NCBI GenBank assembly: GCA_040757575.1
Contig: JBFLXA010000015.1
Location: 17,078-81,077, forward strand
Length of the DNA: 64,000 nucleotides
Direction of reading: 5' to 3'
From: PFJX01 sp040757575
GTDB lineage: Bacteria; Pseudomonadota; Gammaproteobacteria; Burkholderiales; Thiobacillaceae
The translations under genes were made by a program, and so were the position numbers. The notes below the pieces were generated by a model, which ran no database searches, was not told where the DNA came from, and saw only the letters and a program-made list of their open reading frames with translations. This document shows positions 22,237 to 32,377 of the stretch, in pieces (positions within the stretch are counted from its first letter, which is position 1; every line of letters starts with the position of its first letter).

Positions 22237-23073
22237 ATGAGCCCCCCCTCGGACAACGCCCGTATCCAGGCCATCCTGGCCAGCGGCATCAAGATTCCTC
22301 CCTTGCCGGAAGTCCTCCTCAAGGTCCAGGCCCTGGCCCAGGACCCGGACGCCGGCATCGGCGACATCGCCGACCTGATCCGCAAGGACGGGGCCATGAG
22401 TGGTGCCGTGCTACGGGTGGTGGGATCACCGGTGTTCGGCCTGCGCACCCGGGTGGAGACGCCGGAGCGGGCGGTGACTCTGCTGGGTGTCCCCCCCACC
22501 CTGGCCATTCTGCGGGGCATCGCCCTGCGCAATGCCTTGCACGATCCGGTGAGCCAGGCGGCCCTGGAAGTCCTCTGGCAACGCAGCGGCCACATTGCCC
22601 AGCGGGCCATGGCCCTGGCCCGGCATTTGCGGGGCCAGGGTATTTCCCCGGACCAAGCCTATACCCTGGGCATGTTCCACGATTGCGGCCTGGCCCTGGC
22701 CATCAAGCGTTTCCCCGCCTACGGCAAGGCCCTGGCCGGCCCGGATTGGCCAGACATACCCGCCCTGGACCAAGCCCACGACACGGATCACGCCCTGCTG
22801 GGTGGCATGGTGGCCCGCAACTGGCAGCTGCCGGAAGGCATCGCCCTGGCGATCCATCACCACCATCAGCCGGGAGCAGATCTGCCCCCGGACATCGCCC
22901 GTCTGACGGCAGTGCTGAACCTGGCCTGTCAGCTCCAAGCCCTGGCCAGCGGCACCCGGGACCCGGGCTGGGAAGCCGGCTGGAAAACCGTGGCCATGGA
23001 ACATCTAGGCTTGAATGAGGACGCCATTGCCGATCTGGCCCGGGAAAACGAGGCCGCACTGGAAACCGACTGA
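22237..23073 (+). CDS. HDOD-domain signalling protein
   Basis: A 278-residue single-domain HDOD protein (about 18-215), recognised by IPPLPEVLLKVQAL, the helical core DIADLIRKDGAMSGAVL and a partial HD-like MFHDCGLALAI. HDOD domains resemble HD phosphohydrolases but usually lack activity and act as scaffolds in signalling, often near c-di-GMP or chemotaxis genes. It is transcribed alone, divergently from the P-type ATPase and convergently with the HD-GYP gene. The ATG at 22237 follows a candidate promoter. The partner is unknown. Confidence 0.88.
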   Translation: MSPPSDNARIQAILASGIKIPPLPEVLLKVQALAQDPDAGIGDIADLIRKDGAMSGAVLRVVGSPVFGLRTRVETPERAVTLLGVPPTLAILRGIALRNALHDPVSQAALEVLWQRSGHIAQRAMALARHLRGQGISPDQAYTLGMFHDCGLALAIKRFPAYGKALAGPDWPDIPALDQAHDTDHALLGGMVARNWQLPEGIALAIHHHHQPGADLPPDIARLTAVLNLACQLQALASGTRDPGWEAGWKTVAMEHLGLNEDAIADLARENEAALETD

Positions 23074-23075
23074 TT

Positions 23076-23111
23076 CCCTGTCGGCCGGCCCGCTAGGTCG
23101 TACCGGCAGGG
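23076..23111. terminator. Hairpin after the HDOD gene
   Basis: A 9-bp stem (23076-23084 with 23103-23111, one G-T pair) begins 3 bp after the HDOD stop, between convergent genes. No T-run follows, so it may be a weak or Rho-assisted terminator. The rest of the 126-bp gap to 23199 shows nothing recognisable. Confidence 0.35.
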
Positions 23112-23199
23112 CGCAGCCTGTGACCTCGCTGGCTACGGCCTCTGATAGTCCGGAGCAGCACAGCGCGTCCGGGACAACCACAGCCCCTGCTTCCGGGAA

Positions 23200-24429
23200 C
23201 TAGCCTGACTGAGGCAACCAGCGCCCTGGATCGATGCCCCAGGTCTCGAATTCCTCGTGGCCGCTGATGCGGTCCTTGCAACCTTTCCAGGCCAGATCCA
23301 GCATTTCCGGGGGCAGATAACGCTGATGCACTGCGTGGTAGATCACCCGCACCCTAGGCTGCATGGGCTTCTCTTCGTGCTGTTCCACCACCACCGCCAG
23401 TCGCCCGCTTTCCAGCCGCACCAGGGAGCCGGTGGGATAGATGCCCACGGAACGCACATAGGCCCGTACCAGCTCCGGGTCGAAGTGGAACTTGCTCCAT
23501 TCCAGCAGCCGCCCCAGGGCCGCCGTGGGACCCATACCCTTGTGGTAGACCCGCTCCGAGGTTAGGGCATCGTAGACATCGACGATGGCCCCCATGCGGC
23601 CGAACAGGGAAATCTCCTCCCCCTTCAGCTTGTTTGGATAGCCGCTGCCGTCGTAACGCTCGTGGTGCTGGCCGGCCACATCCAGGGCGATCTGGCTGAT
23701 GCCTGGGGTGTTCTGCAGGATGACGATGCTTTGCACCACGTGGGATTTCATCTTCGCGAATTCCGCCTCGGTGAGCTTGGCCGGCTTGTTGAGTATCTCG
23801 TCCGGCACCTTGGCCTTGCCCACGTCGTGGAGCAAACCGCCGATGGCCACTTCCTTCAGGGTGGCCCGGTCCAGGCCCAGGCCCCGGGCAAAGGACACCA
23901 GCAGGGCGCACACGGACACGGAATGCTGGAAGGTGTAGTTGTCGTGCTGCTTCAGCCGGGCCAGGGGCAGAAGGGCGTCCTGGTTGCGGAAGATGGAATC
24001 CACCATGTTCTCCACCAGGGGTTCCACCTTGTCCATCTCGATCTGCCGGCCCAGGCGGATGTCCTGGAGCATGCCCTTGACCACCCGGTTGGCTTCCTTG
24101 TGCAGGCTGCGGGCCCGCTGGACTTCCTCGTTCAGGTCCACGCGCCGGTATTCCGCCGCCGGCGCCTGGAGGATGTCCGCCATGTCCTGGGCGATGGAGT
24201 CGTCCACCTGGGTCTGGGTGGGGGCATCGGCCACATCCAGGCCCTTTGCCGTATCGATATACACCTCGGGAATGCCCAGGGCCTGGATTTCCCGCACCTG
24301 CTTGTCGCTATGCAGCTTGAAACGGTTGGAGACGAAGGGGTGGTCCATCCACGCACAGTTCAGGTCGTGGACATACATGCCCGGCTGCAACAGCCGGACG
24401 GAAACCTTCTTGACCGTATCGCTTTCCAT
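23200..24429 (-). CDS. DUF3391/HD-GYP c-di-GMP phosphodiesterase
   Basis: A 409-residue protein. The N-terminal region (5-130) resembles DUF3391 (VKKVSVRLLQPGMYVHDL), as in many HD-GYP proteins without a receiver. The HD-GYP domain follows with His201-Asp202 (GLLHDVGKAKVP) and HHERYDGSGYP at 255-265, so all signature residues are present. The C-terminal 60 residues are beta-rich. It is likely an active c-di-GMP hydrolase. It is the third gene of a tex-STAS-HD-GYP run on (-), 33 bp after the STAS gene, so the STAS protein may regulate it. Confidence 0.93.
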   Translation of the reverse strand: MESDTVKKVSVRLLQPGMYVHDLNCAWMDHPFVSNRFKLHSDKQVREIQALGIPEVYIDTAKGLDVADAPTQTQVDDSIAQDMADILQAPAAEYRRVDLNEEVQRARSLHKEANRVVKGMLQDIRLGRQIEMDKVEPLVENMVDSIFRNQDALLPLARLKQHDNYTFQHSVSVCALLVSFARGLGLDRATLKEVAIGGLLHDVGKAKVPDEILNKPAKLTEAEFAKMKSHVVQSIVILQNTPGISQIALDVAGQHHERYDGSGYPNKLKGEEISLFGRMGAIVDVYDALTSERVYHKGMGPTAALGRLLEWSKFHFDPELVRAYVRSVGIYPTGSLVRLESGRLAVVVEQHEEKPMQPRVRVIYHAVHQRYLPPEMLDLAWKGCKDRISGHEEFETWGIDPGRWLPQSG

Positions 24430-24462
24430 GGCCTGAAGGGTAGTGCTTCAGACAATCATGCT

Positions 24463-24768
24463 TCAGACGATTTCGAACAGCTTCTGGAAATTGGCCGTTT
24501 CCAAGATACGCCGCACCATGGGCGCAGCTCCCTTGAGCTGGATCTTCTTGCCGGCGGGCACCAGACGTTCCTTCATCAGCAACATCATGCCCAGGGCGGA
24601 ACTGTCCAGATACTCCACCCCACTCAGGTCGATGACCACCAGGGTGGTCTGGGCCCGGTTCTGGGCTTCTTCGTAGGCATCCCGGAACGCCCGGTGCAGT
24701 TCGAACACGAATCGCCCCGCAACGGTGATGGTGGACGTTGCGCCCTCATGCTTGATTCCACAACTCAT
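24463..24768 (-). CDS. STAS-domain protein (anti-sigma factor antagonist-like)
   Basis: A 101-residue single STAS domain. The core LVVIDLSGVEYLDSSALGMM has the conserved serine pair (Ser56-Ser57) that serine kinases phosphorylate in SpoIIAA/RsbV-type antagonists. Upstream is a GAGGAG site. It lies between tex (41 bp) and an HD-GYP gene (33 bp), all on (-). No RsbW-like kinase or PP2C phosphatase gene is present in the window, so its partner is elsewhere or the HD-GYP protein itself. Confidence 0.88.
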   Translation of the reverse strand: MSCGIKHEGATSTITVAGRFVFELHRAFRDAYEEAQNRAQTTLVVIDLSGVEYLDSSALGMMLLMKERLVPAGKKIQLKGAAPMVRRILETANFQKLFEIV

Positions 24769-24809
24769 GTCCGGCTCCTCGTGTCTGTAATTGCCCGAGC
24801 GGCCCCGCT

Positions 24810-27110
<2,301 letters not shown>

Positions 27111-27303
27111 GCGACAGGCAAGCAGAAGATAAAACGGGGGGCAAGCATGGTCCATGGCCCGGCACAGAACAAGGCTTGACAAGCTCGCCTGGGAACGTCT
27201 GGCGGCCACCATCCGGGGCGGAACCTGATGGCACCGCACATGTCCGAATTGAAACCGTTCATCCGCCGGAAGCAGGGGTTGGTCCATCCAGCCATTTCTT
27301 CCC

Positions 27304-27331
27304 TAAAGTTTTTATCTAGACTTGCCGATAG
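27304..27331 (+). promoter_or_regulatory. FliA (sigma-28)-like promoter
   Basis: TAAAGTTT starts at 27304 and GCCGATAG lies at 27324-27331. This matches the flagellar sigma-28 consensus (TAAA-N15-GCCGATAA) at nearly every position, but the spacer is 16 instead of 15. It ends about 30 bp before the riboswitch aptamer. Confidence 0.6.
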
Positions 27332-27362
27332 ACGGGCTGTAAAAGTGCATTGGATGTTTGAA

Positions 27363-27455
27363 CCCACCCACTCAAGGGCAAACCCATCGAAAGGTGGGGG
27401 CGCAAAGCCACCGGCCTACCAGACTTCGGTCTCAGGGCAGCGGGGCTGCAAGGTG
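27363..27455 (+). ncRNA. Cyclic di-GMP-I (GEMM-I) riboswitch aptamer
   Basis: The sequence has the GEMM-I hallmarks in order: AGGGCAAACC at 27375-27384, a six-pair stem 27383-27388/27393-27398 capped by a GAAA tetraloop (27389-27392), GGCGCAAAGCC at 27399-27409, ACCGGCCTA at 27410-27418, a second stem capped by TTCG (27425-27428), and GCAGCGGGG near the 3' end. A short closing P1 (27365-27368 with 27452-27455) can form. It closely resembles the Vibrio cholerae Vc2 aptamer as I remember it. It lies 130 nt before the DUF1631 ATG on the same strand, so it should control the DUF1631/EAL-HDOD operon in response to c-di-GMP. Confidence 0.92.
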
Positions 27456-27465
27456 CGGAAGGTTT

Positions 27466-27502
27466 GCCGAAGCACGTCTGCTGTCGCGACGTACCGCTTG
27501 GC
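27466..27502 (+). promoter_or_regulatory. Candidate riboswitch expression-platform hairpin
   Basis: GCCGAAGC (27466-27473) pairs with GCTTGGC (27496-27502) with one bulged G, enclosing ACGTC/GACGT (27474-27478/27488-27492). It starts 11 nt after the aptamer. No T-run follows, so it is more likely part of a switching fold than an intrinsic terminator. Confidence 0.4.
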
Positions 27503-27584
27503 CAACCCCCATCGACCTGGAGTAATGGGATCGTTGGACTGGTGCCTGGCCTGACTCCTGTCAGTCCCGGGCAGCGAGGGTGCC

Positions 27585-29921
27585 ATGGAAGACCTACTGA
27601 GCGAAATCAGGATGATGAGGAATAGCGGACACGCACAACAGATGGATGGGGCTTTCACCGCCTTGTTCGATGAAATCCGGGACCTGGCCGTCGCGGAGTT
27701 GCCTGCTGCCCTGGGCCGGGTACTGGACCAGAACAAAGGCGAACTCCTGGAGATGGCGGGCCACAACACGTCCCATGCCATGTACTGCCTATACATGGAC
27801 ACCTGGGACCAGATCAAGGCCCACCAGACCACCCTGCGGGATATCTTCGGACGCCATCTGTTCCAGCGCTTTGTTGACGCACGGAGCCAGAGCTTGATGT
27901 CCCAGTCTGACAGGGGCATCAGCCTTTCCGAGTTGGACTTGGTGGAACCGGAAGAGCTGGAAATGACCCTTGCCAGCAACACCATCAGCCATGCCATCCG
28001 CCTGGCATGCAGTGAGGAGCTTCGTGCCCTGGACCATGGCATGGCACTGGTCCAGGAGGCCCCAACCCAGGACCACCCTCCCCAGCCCCTGGCACCCGAA
28101 GCGCTGGGCGAGGTGCTCATGGAGGTCATCCGCACCCTGCAGGCCAGCAACAAGATCAAGCTCTTACTGGTCACTCGCCTTAATGCCCACTTCCCTGCTG
28201 AGGTGAAGGCCTTGTACCAGCGCATCAACAAGCTCTTCCTGGCCCGGGGCATCGTGCCCCCGGCTCCCCAGGCCGTGAGAGCCTCCTCCCCCGCCAGAAA
28301 CGCCGGCCTGGAGGCCCCCTCCGCCGAGGCCCGCCCCCAGACAGACCTGTTTGCCACCTTGCAGCAACTGATGTCCATGGGACGCATCGGCGCAGCTCCG
28401 GCCGGCCCCCTGGGCATGCCCGGCGGGCTTTCCCTGGGTGGTGCGGGTCTCGGTGAAGCAGCCAACGAAAGTGTGGCAGATTCGGGCCAGGCCCTGCAGA
28501 TGCTGACCCGCATCCAGCACGGCGAGGTGGACCACCTGCCGGGCGGCACCCTGGACCCGAAACTGCTCCAGGACGGTTCCGTCAACGTGCTCCGGGTGAT
28601 CAAGCACACCGGGGCCGCCGGCAACATGAACCCGGTGGACACGATGACCCTGGACATCGTGGCCCTGATCTTCGATTACATCCTGGACGATCATCGCCTG
28701 CCCGACGCCATGAAGGCCCTCATCGGCAGGCTCCAGATTCCAGTCCTGAAGGTAGCCATGCTGGACAAGGCCTTCTTCAGCCAGAAGAGCCACCCGGCCC
28801 GCAAGTTCCTGGATCTGCTGGCAGACGCCGCCCTGGGCTGGAACCCCAAGGAAGGCCACGACAGCCTGTTCTACCAGACCGTGGACACCCTGGTGCAACA
28901 GGTCATCAACGAGTTCGAAGACAATTTGGACGTGTTTTCCGAGGCCCTGGAAAGCCTGCAAAGCTTCCTCGACCTGGAAAAACGGCAGGCAGACGAGCGC
29001 TCCTGCCACCATGCCCAGCTGGTGCAGCAGACCGAACAGATGGCCCTGGTACAAAGTCTGGCCATCGACGCGGTCCAGGCCCGCTGCCTCAACCAGCCAG
29101 TTCCAGCTGTCATCCTGCGCTTCCTGCTGGGCCCCTGGGCCACCCATCTGGCCAACCTTTACCGTCAGGACGGCCTGGAAGGAGGCCCCTGGCAACAGGG
29201 CTTGGCCACGGTGGATGACCTGATCTGGAGCCTGCACCCCAAGGCCAGCAAAGAAGACCGGCAGCGGCTGGTCGCCATGCTGCCCAGCCTGCTCAAGCGG
29301 CTGGACGATGGCATCAGCGACGTGCAACTGCCCCGGGCCGAACGGGACCAGTTTTTCACTGACCTGGTAAAACTACATTCCGATGCTGTCAAATCGGGCC
29401 TCCAGGGCACGCTCTCCCAGGCTCCAGGCGCGGAAACCGTGGATGTCCGCACCCTGCCGAGCACCCCCATATTCAAATTCGACGGCCCCGATCTCCACGA
29501 AGTGCCGCTACCCCAGGGGCAAATGGAAACCGATGCCCGCATCCTGCGGGAGATCAGTTCCATTCCCTCCCCCCTGGACCAGGAAAGCGAGGAAATCGTC
29601 CTGGCCCCGCCCGAGGCACTCCCGCCTCCCACCGGGGACAAGAACATTGATTATTACGAACAGATCGTGGGCCAACTCAAACGGGGGGCCTGGCTGGAGT
29701 TCACCCTGGAGGACAGCACCAGCCTGCGGGCGAAGCTGGCCTGGGTCAGTCCCCTCCGGGGCACTTACCTGTTCACCAATCGGCTGGGGGAACGAGCGGT
29801 GTCCATCAACGCAGCCGGCCTGGCCCAGAAACTGCTTCAGGGCGAGGCCAGGCTGGTGGACAACACGGCACTTATTGACCGTGCGGTCAGCAGCCTGTTT
29901 GACCGGCTACGCAAACCCTAA
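27585..29921 (+). CDS. DUF1631 family protein under riboswitch control
   Basis: A 778-residue, mostly alpha-helical cytoplasmic protein of the DUF1631 family, found mainly in Beta- and Gammaproteobacteria. There is no signal peptide or TM. The C-terminal 90 residues (from about 690) form a beta-rich domain with LRAKLAWVSPLRGTYLFTNR, resembling PilZ-like barrels in pattern; whether it binds c-di-GMP is inference. The gene sits downstream of a c-di-GMP riboswitch and 51 bp before an EAL-HDOD gene, which ties this uncharacterised family to c-di-GMP signalling. A shorter paralogue of its C-terminal part lies at 33252-33995. Confidence 0.9.
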   Translation: MEDLLSEIRMMRNSGHAQQMDGAFTALFDEIRDLAVAELPAALGRVLDQNKGELLEMAGHNTSHAMYCLYMDTWDQIKAHQTTLRDIFGRHLFQRFVDARSQSLMSQSDRGISLSELDLVEPEELEMTLASNTISHAIRLACSEELRALDHGMALVQEAPTQDHPPQPLAPEALGEVLMEVIRTLQASNKIKLLLVTRLNAHFPAEVKALYQRINKLFLARGIVPPAPQAVRASSPARNAGLEAPSAEARPQTDLFATLQQLMSMGRIGAAPAGPLGMPGGLSLGGAGLGEAANESVADSGQALQMLTRIQHGEVDHLPGGTLDPKLLQDGSVNVLRVIKHTGAAGNMNPVDTMTLDIVALIFDYILDDHRLPDAMKALIGRLQIPVLKVAMLDKAFFSQKSHPARKFLDLLADAALGWNPKEGHDSLFYQTVDTLVQQVINEFEDNLDVFSEALESLQSFLDLEKRQADERSCHHAQLVQQTEQMALVQSLAIDAVQARCLNQPVPAVILRFLLGPWATHLANLYRQDGLEGGPWQQGLATVDDLIWSLHPKASKEDRQRLVAMLPSLLKRLDDGISDVQLPRAERDQFFTDLVKLHSDAVKSGLQGTLSQAPGAETVDVRTLPSTPIFKFDGPDLHEVPLPQGQMETDARILREISSIPSPLDQESEEIVLAPPEALPPPTGDKNIDYYEQIVGQLKRGAWLEFTLEDSTSLRAKLAWVSPLRGTYLFTNRLGERAVSINAAGLAQKLLQGEARLVDNTALIDRAVSSLFDRLRKP

Positions 29922-29925
29922 GCCT

Positions 29926-29944
29926 GCCCGGCCTGCTTCCGGGC
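29926..29944 (+). other. Intergenic hairpin
   Basis: GCCCGG (29926-29931) and CCGGGC (29939-29944) form a 6-bp GC stem with a 7-nt loop, 5 bp after the DUF1631 stop and 28 bp before the next ATG. No T-run follows. It may attenuate or stabilise the dicistronic mRNA. Confidence 0.4.
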
Positions 29945-29972
29945 CGGACATTGGAGATAGAGAGCTGCCACC

Positions 29973-31265
29973 ATGAACCTGTTTTCCTCCTTCAGCAAAA
30001 CCGCCTCCCATCCGGCAGAGGCACGACAGGGCCAGCCTGTTGCAGGCGTACAGCGCTTCCTCGCCCGGCAACCTCTCATGGATGCCCTGGACAACATCAC
30101 AGGCTATGAGTTGAAACGTCAGGACCGGGCACCCCTGGAAGTCCTGCCCGGGGCCCTCAGCATGCAGCAGATCCAGGACGAATTTCTGCTGGTGAGTGTC
30201 ATCGACCTCGATTATCAGCAAGCCCTGGGCAACAAGCTGACCTTCCTGGGTGTAGCAGCGGAAACCCTGCTCAACCCCCTGGTAGACGAACTGCCTCTGG
30301 GCAAGGTGGTGCTTGCCCTCACACCGGAACCCGATCTTCCCCCTGAAGTGGTGGCACGGGCAGAAGCCCTGACAGGTAAAGGCATGCTGCTGGCCCTGGA
30401 TGACATAGGTGAAGCCACCCTGGCCAGCCCACTGCTACCTCTGAGCCGTTACATCCGCCTTAACCTCGCCCACCATGACGTCATGGGCCTTGCGGAACGG
30501 ATTGCCCAGTTCCAGCATGGCCGGCGGCATCTGCTCATCGCCAGCCAGGTGGATACGCCGGAAGGCTTCGAAACCTGCGCCAAACTGGGGTTCCAACTAT
30601 TCCAGGGAAACTATTTCACCCGCCCTGACCCGGCAAGGCCCAGCCGGCTGGACGCCAATGTGATGCGGGTGATGGACCTGTTGAACAAGGTGCTGGAACG
30701 AGCAGAATTCAATGTATTGGAAACCGTCTTCAAGCAGGACCCGGCCCTCTCCTTCAAGCTGCTGCGCTACATTAACTCGCCTGCCATCGGCTTGCGCACC
30801 ACTGTCAAATCCCTGGCCCATGCCCTGACCCTTCTTGGCTACGACCAGACCTACCGCTGGCTGACCCTTCTGCTGTTCAGCAGCACCCGTGCCACGGCCC
30901 GCAACCAGGCCTTGCTGCGCCATGCCCTGGCCCGGGCCCACTTTGCCGAGGCCCTGGGGAAATCCAGTCTGCCTCCGGAGCTGGGGGGGGGACTGTTCAT
31001 CACCGGCATGTTCTCGTTGCTGGACGCCCTGCTGAACATTCCCCTGCCCCAGGCCTTGGCCAGCCTGAACCTGCCTGAATCAGCCTCCCGGGCCCTCCTC
31101 CATGGGGATGGCCCCTATGCGCCTTATATGGCCCTGGTCATCGCCTGCGAACAGTTTGACCAGGGAAGCCTGGACAAACTGGCCGAAAAACTGAAACTGG
31201 AGCCCGATGCCGTCAACCTGGCCCACGTGAATGCCCTGATCTGGTCCGAAAGTGTGGACATCTGA
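29973..31265 (+). CDS. Degenerate EAL-HDOD (YuxH-type) signalling protein
   Basis: A 430-residue protein with an EAL-like region (about 28-205) and an HDOD domain (about 210-410, starting ANVMRVMDLLNKVL). The EAL part lacks the EAL signature and the catalytic DDFG (it reads ALDDIGEA), so it is probably a non-catalytic c-di-GMP-related domain. The family includes CdgJ-like motility regulators. It follows DUF1631 by 51 bp and probably shares the riboswitch-controlled transcript. A GGAGAT-type ribosome site lies before the ATG at 29973. Confidence 0.88.
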   Translation: MNLFSSFSKTASHPAEARQGQPVAGVQRFLARQPLMDALDNITGYELKRQDRAPLEVLPGALSMQQIQDEFLLVSVIDLDYQQALGNKLTFLGVAAETLLNPLVDELPLGKVVLALTPEPDLPPEVVARAEALTGKGMLLALDDIGEATLASPLLPLSRYIRLNLAHHDVMGLAERIAQFQHGRRHLLIASQVDTPEGFETCAKLGFQLFQGNYFTRPDPARPSRLDANVMRVMDLLNKVLERAEFNVLETVFKQDPALSFKLLRYINSPAIGLRTTVKSLAHALTLLGYDQTYRWLTLLLFSSTRATARNQALLRHALARAHFAEALGKSSLPPELGGGLFITGMFSLLDALLNIPLPQALASLNLPESASRALLHGDGPYAPYMALVIACEQFDQGSLDKLAEKLKLEPDAVNLAHVNALIWSESVDI

Positions 31266-31311
31266 ATCGGCACGATCCCGGCAGAAGCAGACCGAACTTG
31301 CCGATGGCCCC

Positions 31312-32352
31312 CTAGACAGCGCCCAGTATCCTGCGCACCGGGGCGGGCACCCCATAGGCATCCAGCCCCGGCAAAGGTACCCAGAGCTGGCCCGGGCTTT
31401 CACGTAAACGACTCTCTCGGGCCTCCACCTCCACCAGCCATGGCTGGATATGCAGGCGGAAGTGGGTAAAACCGTGGACCCGGGGTGCCAGGGGAGTGAT
31501 TTTTCCTGGCATGAGCCCCAGCTGGCGAGCAGCCTCCCCAGCATCCGCCTCCGCAGCGTATTCCGGCAGGCTCCACAGCCCTCCCCAGACCCCCACCGCT
31601 GGCCGTTTGACCACCAACACTTCCCCGGCATGGAGCAGGACCAGCATACCGACCCGCCGCTCCGGCAGGGCTTTGCGGGGCCGGGAAACGGGCAATTCCC
31701 TCTGCCGCCCGGTCAGGCAGGCCACACACAGGTCCCGGAACGGGCAGACATCGCAGCGGGGACGGGCCCGGGTGCACACAGTGGCCCCCAGATCCATCAA
31801 CCCCTGGGTATAGGGGCCGACATCCTCATCAGGAAGAAGACTTTCCGCCAGTTGCCAGAGACGGTTCTCCACCGGTTTTTCGCCAGGCCAGCCCTCCACA
31901 CCAAAGATGCGGGTCATCACCCGTTTGACGTTGCCGTCCAGAATGGCTGCCCGCTGGCCAAAGGCGAAGGCGCCAATGGCCGCCGCCGTGGAACGACCGA
32001 TGCCCGGCAGGGCCAGGAGGGCTTCCGGCGCCTGGGGAAACCGGCCGTCATGTCGTTCCACCACCTGTCTGGCCGCTCCATGGAGATTCCGGGCCCGGCT
32101 GTAGTACCCCAGGCCGGACCAGTGGGCCAGTACTTCATCCTCGCTGGCCGCAGCCAGACTGGCCACATCCGGAAAGCGTGCCATGAATTTGCGGTAATAG
32201 GGCAGCACGGTTTCTACCTGGGTCTGCTGCAACATGATCTCCGACACCCAGACCGGGTAGGCATCCCCCGGGGCGTGGGCCTGCCAGGGCAGATCGTGGC
32301 GGCCCCACAGTCGTTGCCAGGCGACGAGGCGAGAAGCAAAGTCTAGGATCAT
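31312..32352 (-). CDS. mutY: A/G-specific adenine glycosylase
   Basis: A 346-residue MutY. The HhH-GPD core has LPGIGRSTAAAI and ILDGNVKRVMTR, with the catalytic Asp in QGLMDLGAT. The [4Fe-4S] loop reads C-x6-C-x2-C-x5-C (CTRARPRCDVCPFRDLC). The C-terminal NUDIX-like domain (VLLHAGEVLVVKRPAVGVWG) recognises 8-oxoG. It removes adenine mispaired with 8-oxoG. The ATG at 32352 fits the family N-terminus; an upstream in-frame start would run antisense to the neighbouring gene. Confidence 0.96.
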   Translation of the reverse strand: MILDFASRLVAWQRLWGRHDLPWQAHAPGDAYPVWVSEIMLQQTQVETVLPYYRKFMARFPDVASLAAASEDEVLAHWSGLGYYSRARNLHGAARQVVERHDGRFPQAPEALLALPGIGRSTAAAIGAFAFGQRAAILDGNVKRVMTRIFGVEGWPGEKPVENRLWQLAESLLPDEDVGPYTQGLMDLGATVCTRARPRCDVCPFRDLCVACLTGRQRELPVSRPRKALPERRVGMLVLLHAGEVLVVKRPAVGVWGGLWSLPEYAAEADAGEAARQLGLMPGKITPLAPRVHGFTHFRLHIQPWLVEVEARESRLRESPGQLWVPLPGLDAYGVPAPVRRILGAV

Positions 32353-32377
32353 GGCGGGAGTGTGCCAGAATCGGGCC

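Larger units (their letters stand above)
27111..27584. other. 474-bp intergenic regulatory region between tex and DUF1631
   Basis: The longest gene-free stretch in the window, between divergent genes. In (+) order it holds a FliA-like promoter (27304-27331), a c-di-GMP-I riboswitch aptamer (27363-27455), a long hairpin (27466-27502) and the leader up to the ATG at 27585 with a GAGGG site. Nothing recognisable is seen in 27111-27300, which must hold the tex promoter. Confidence 0.8.

Noticed and set aside
19890..23018. A 1,042-codon (+) open frame opposite the P-type ATPase and into the HDOD gene
   Set aside because: His/Gln/Gly-rich shadow translation with no recognisable domain, overlapping two genes with strong motifs.
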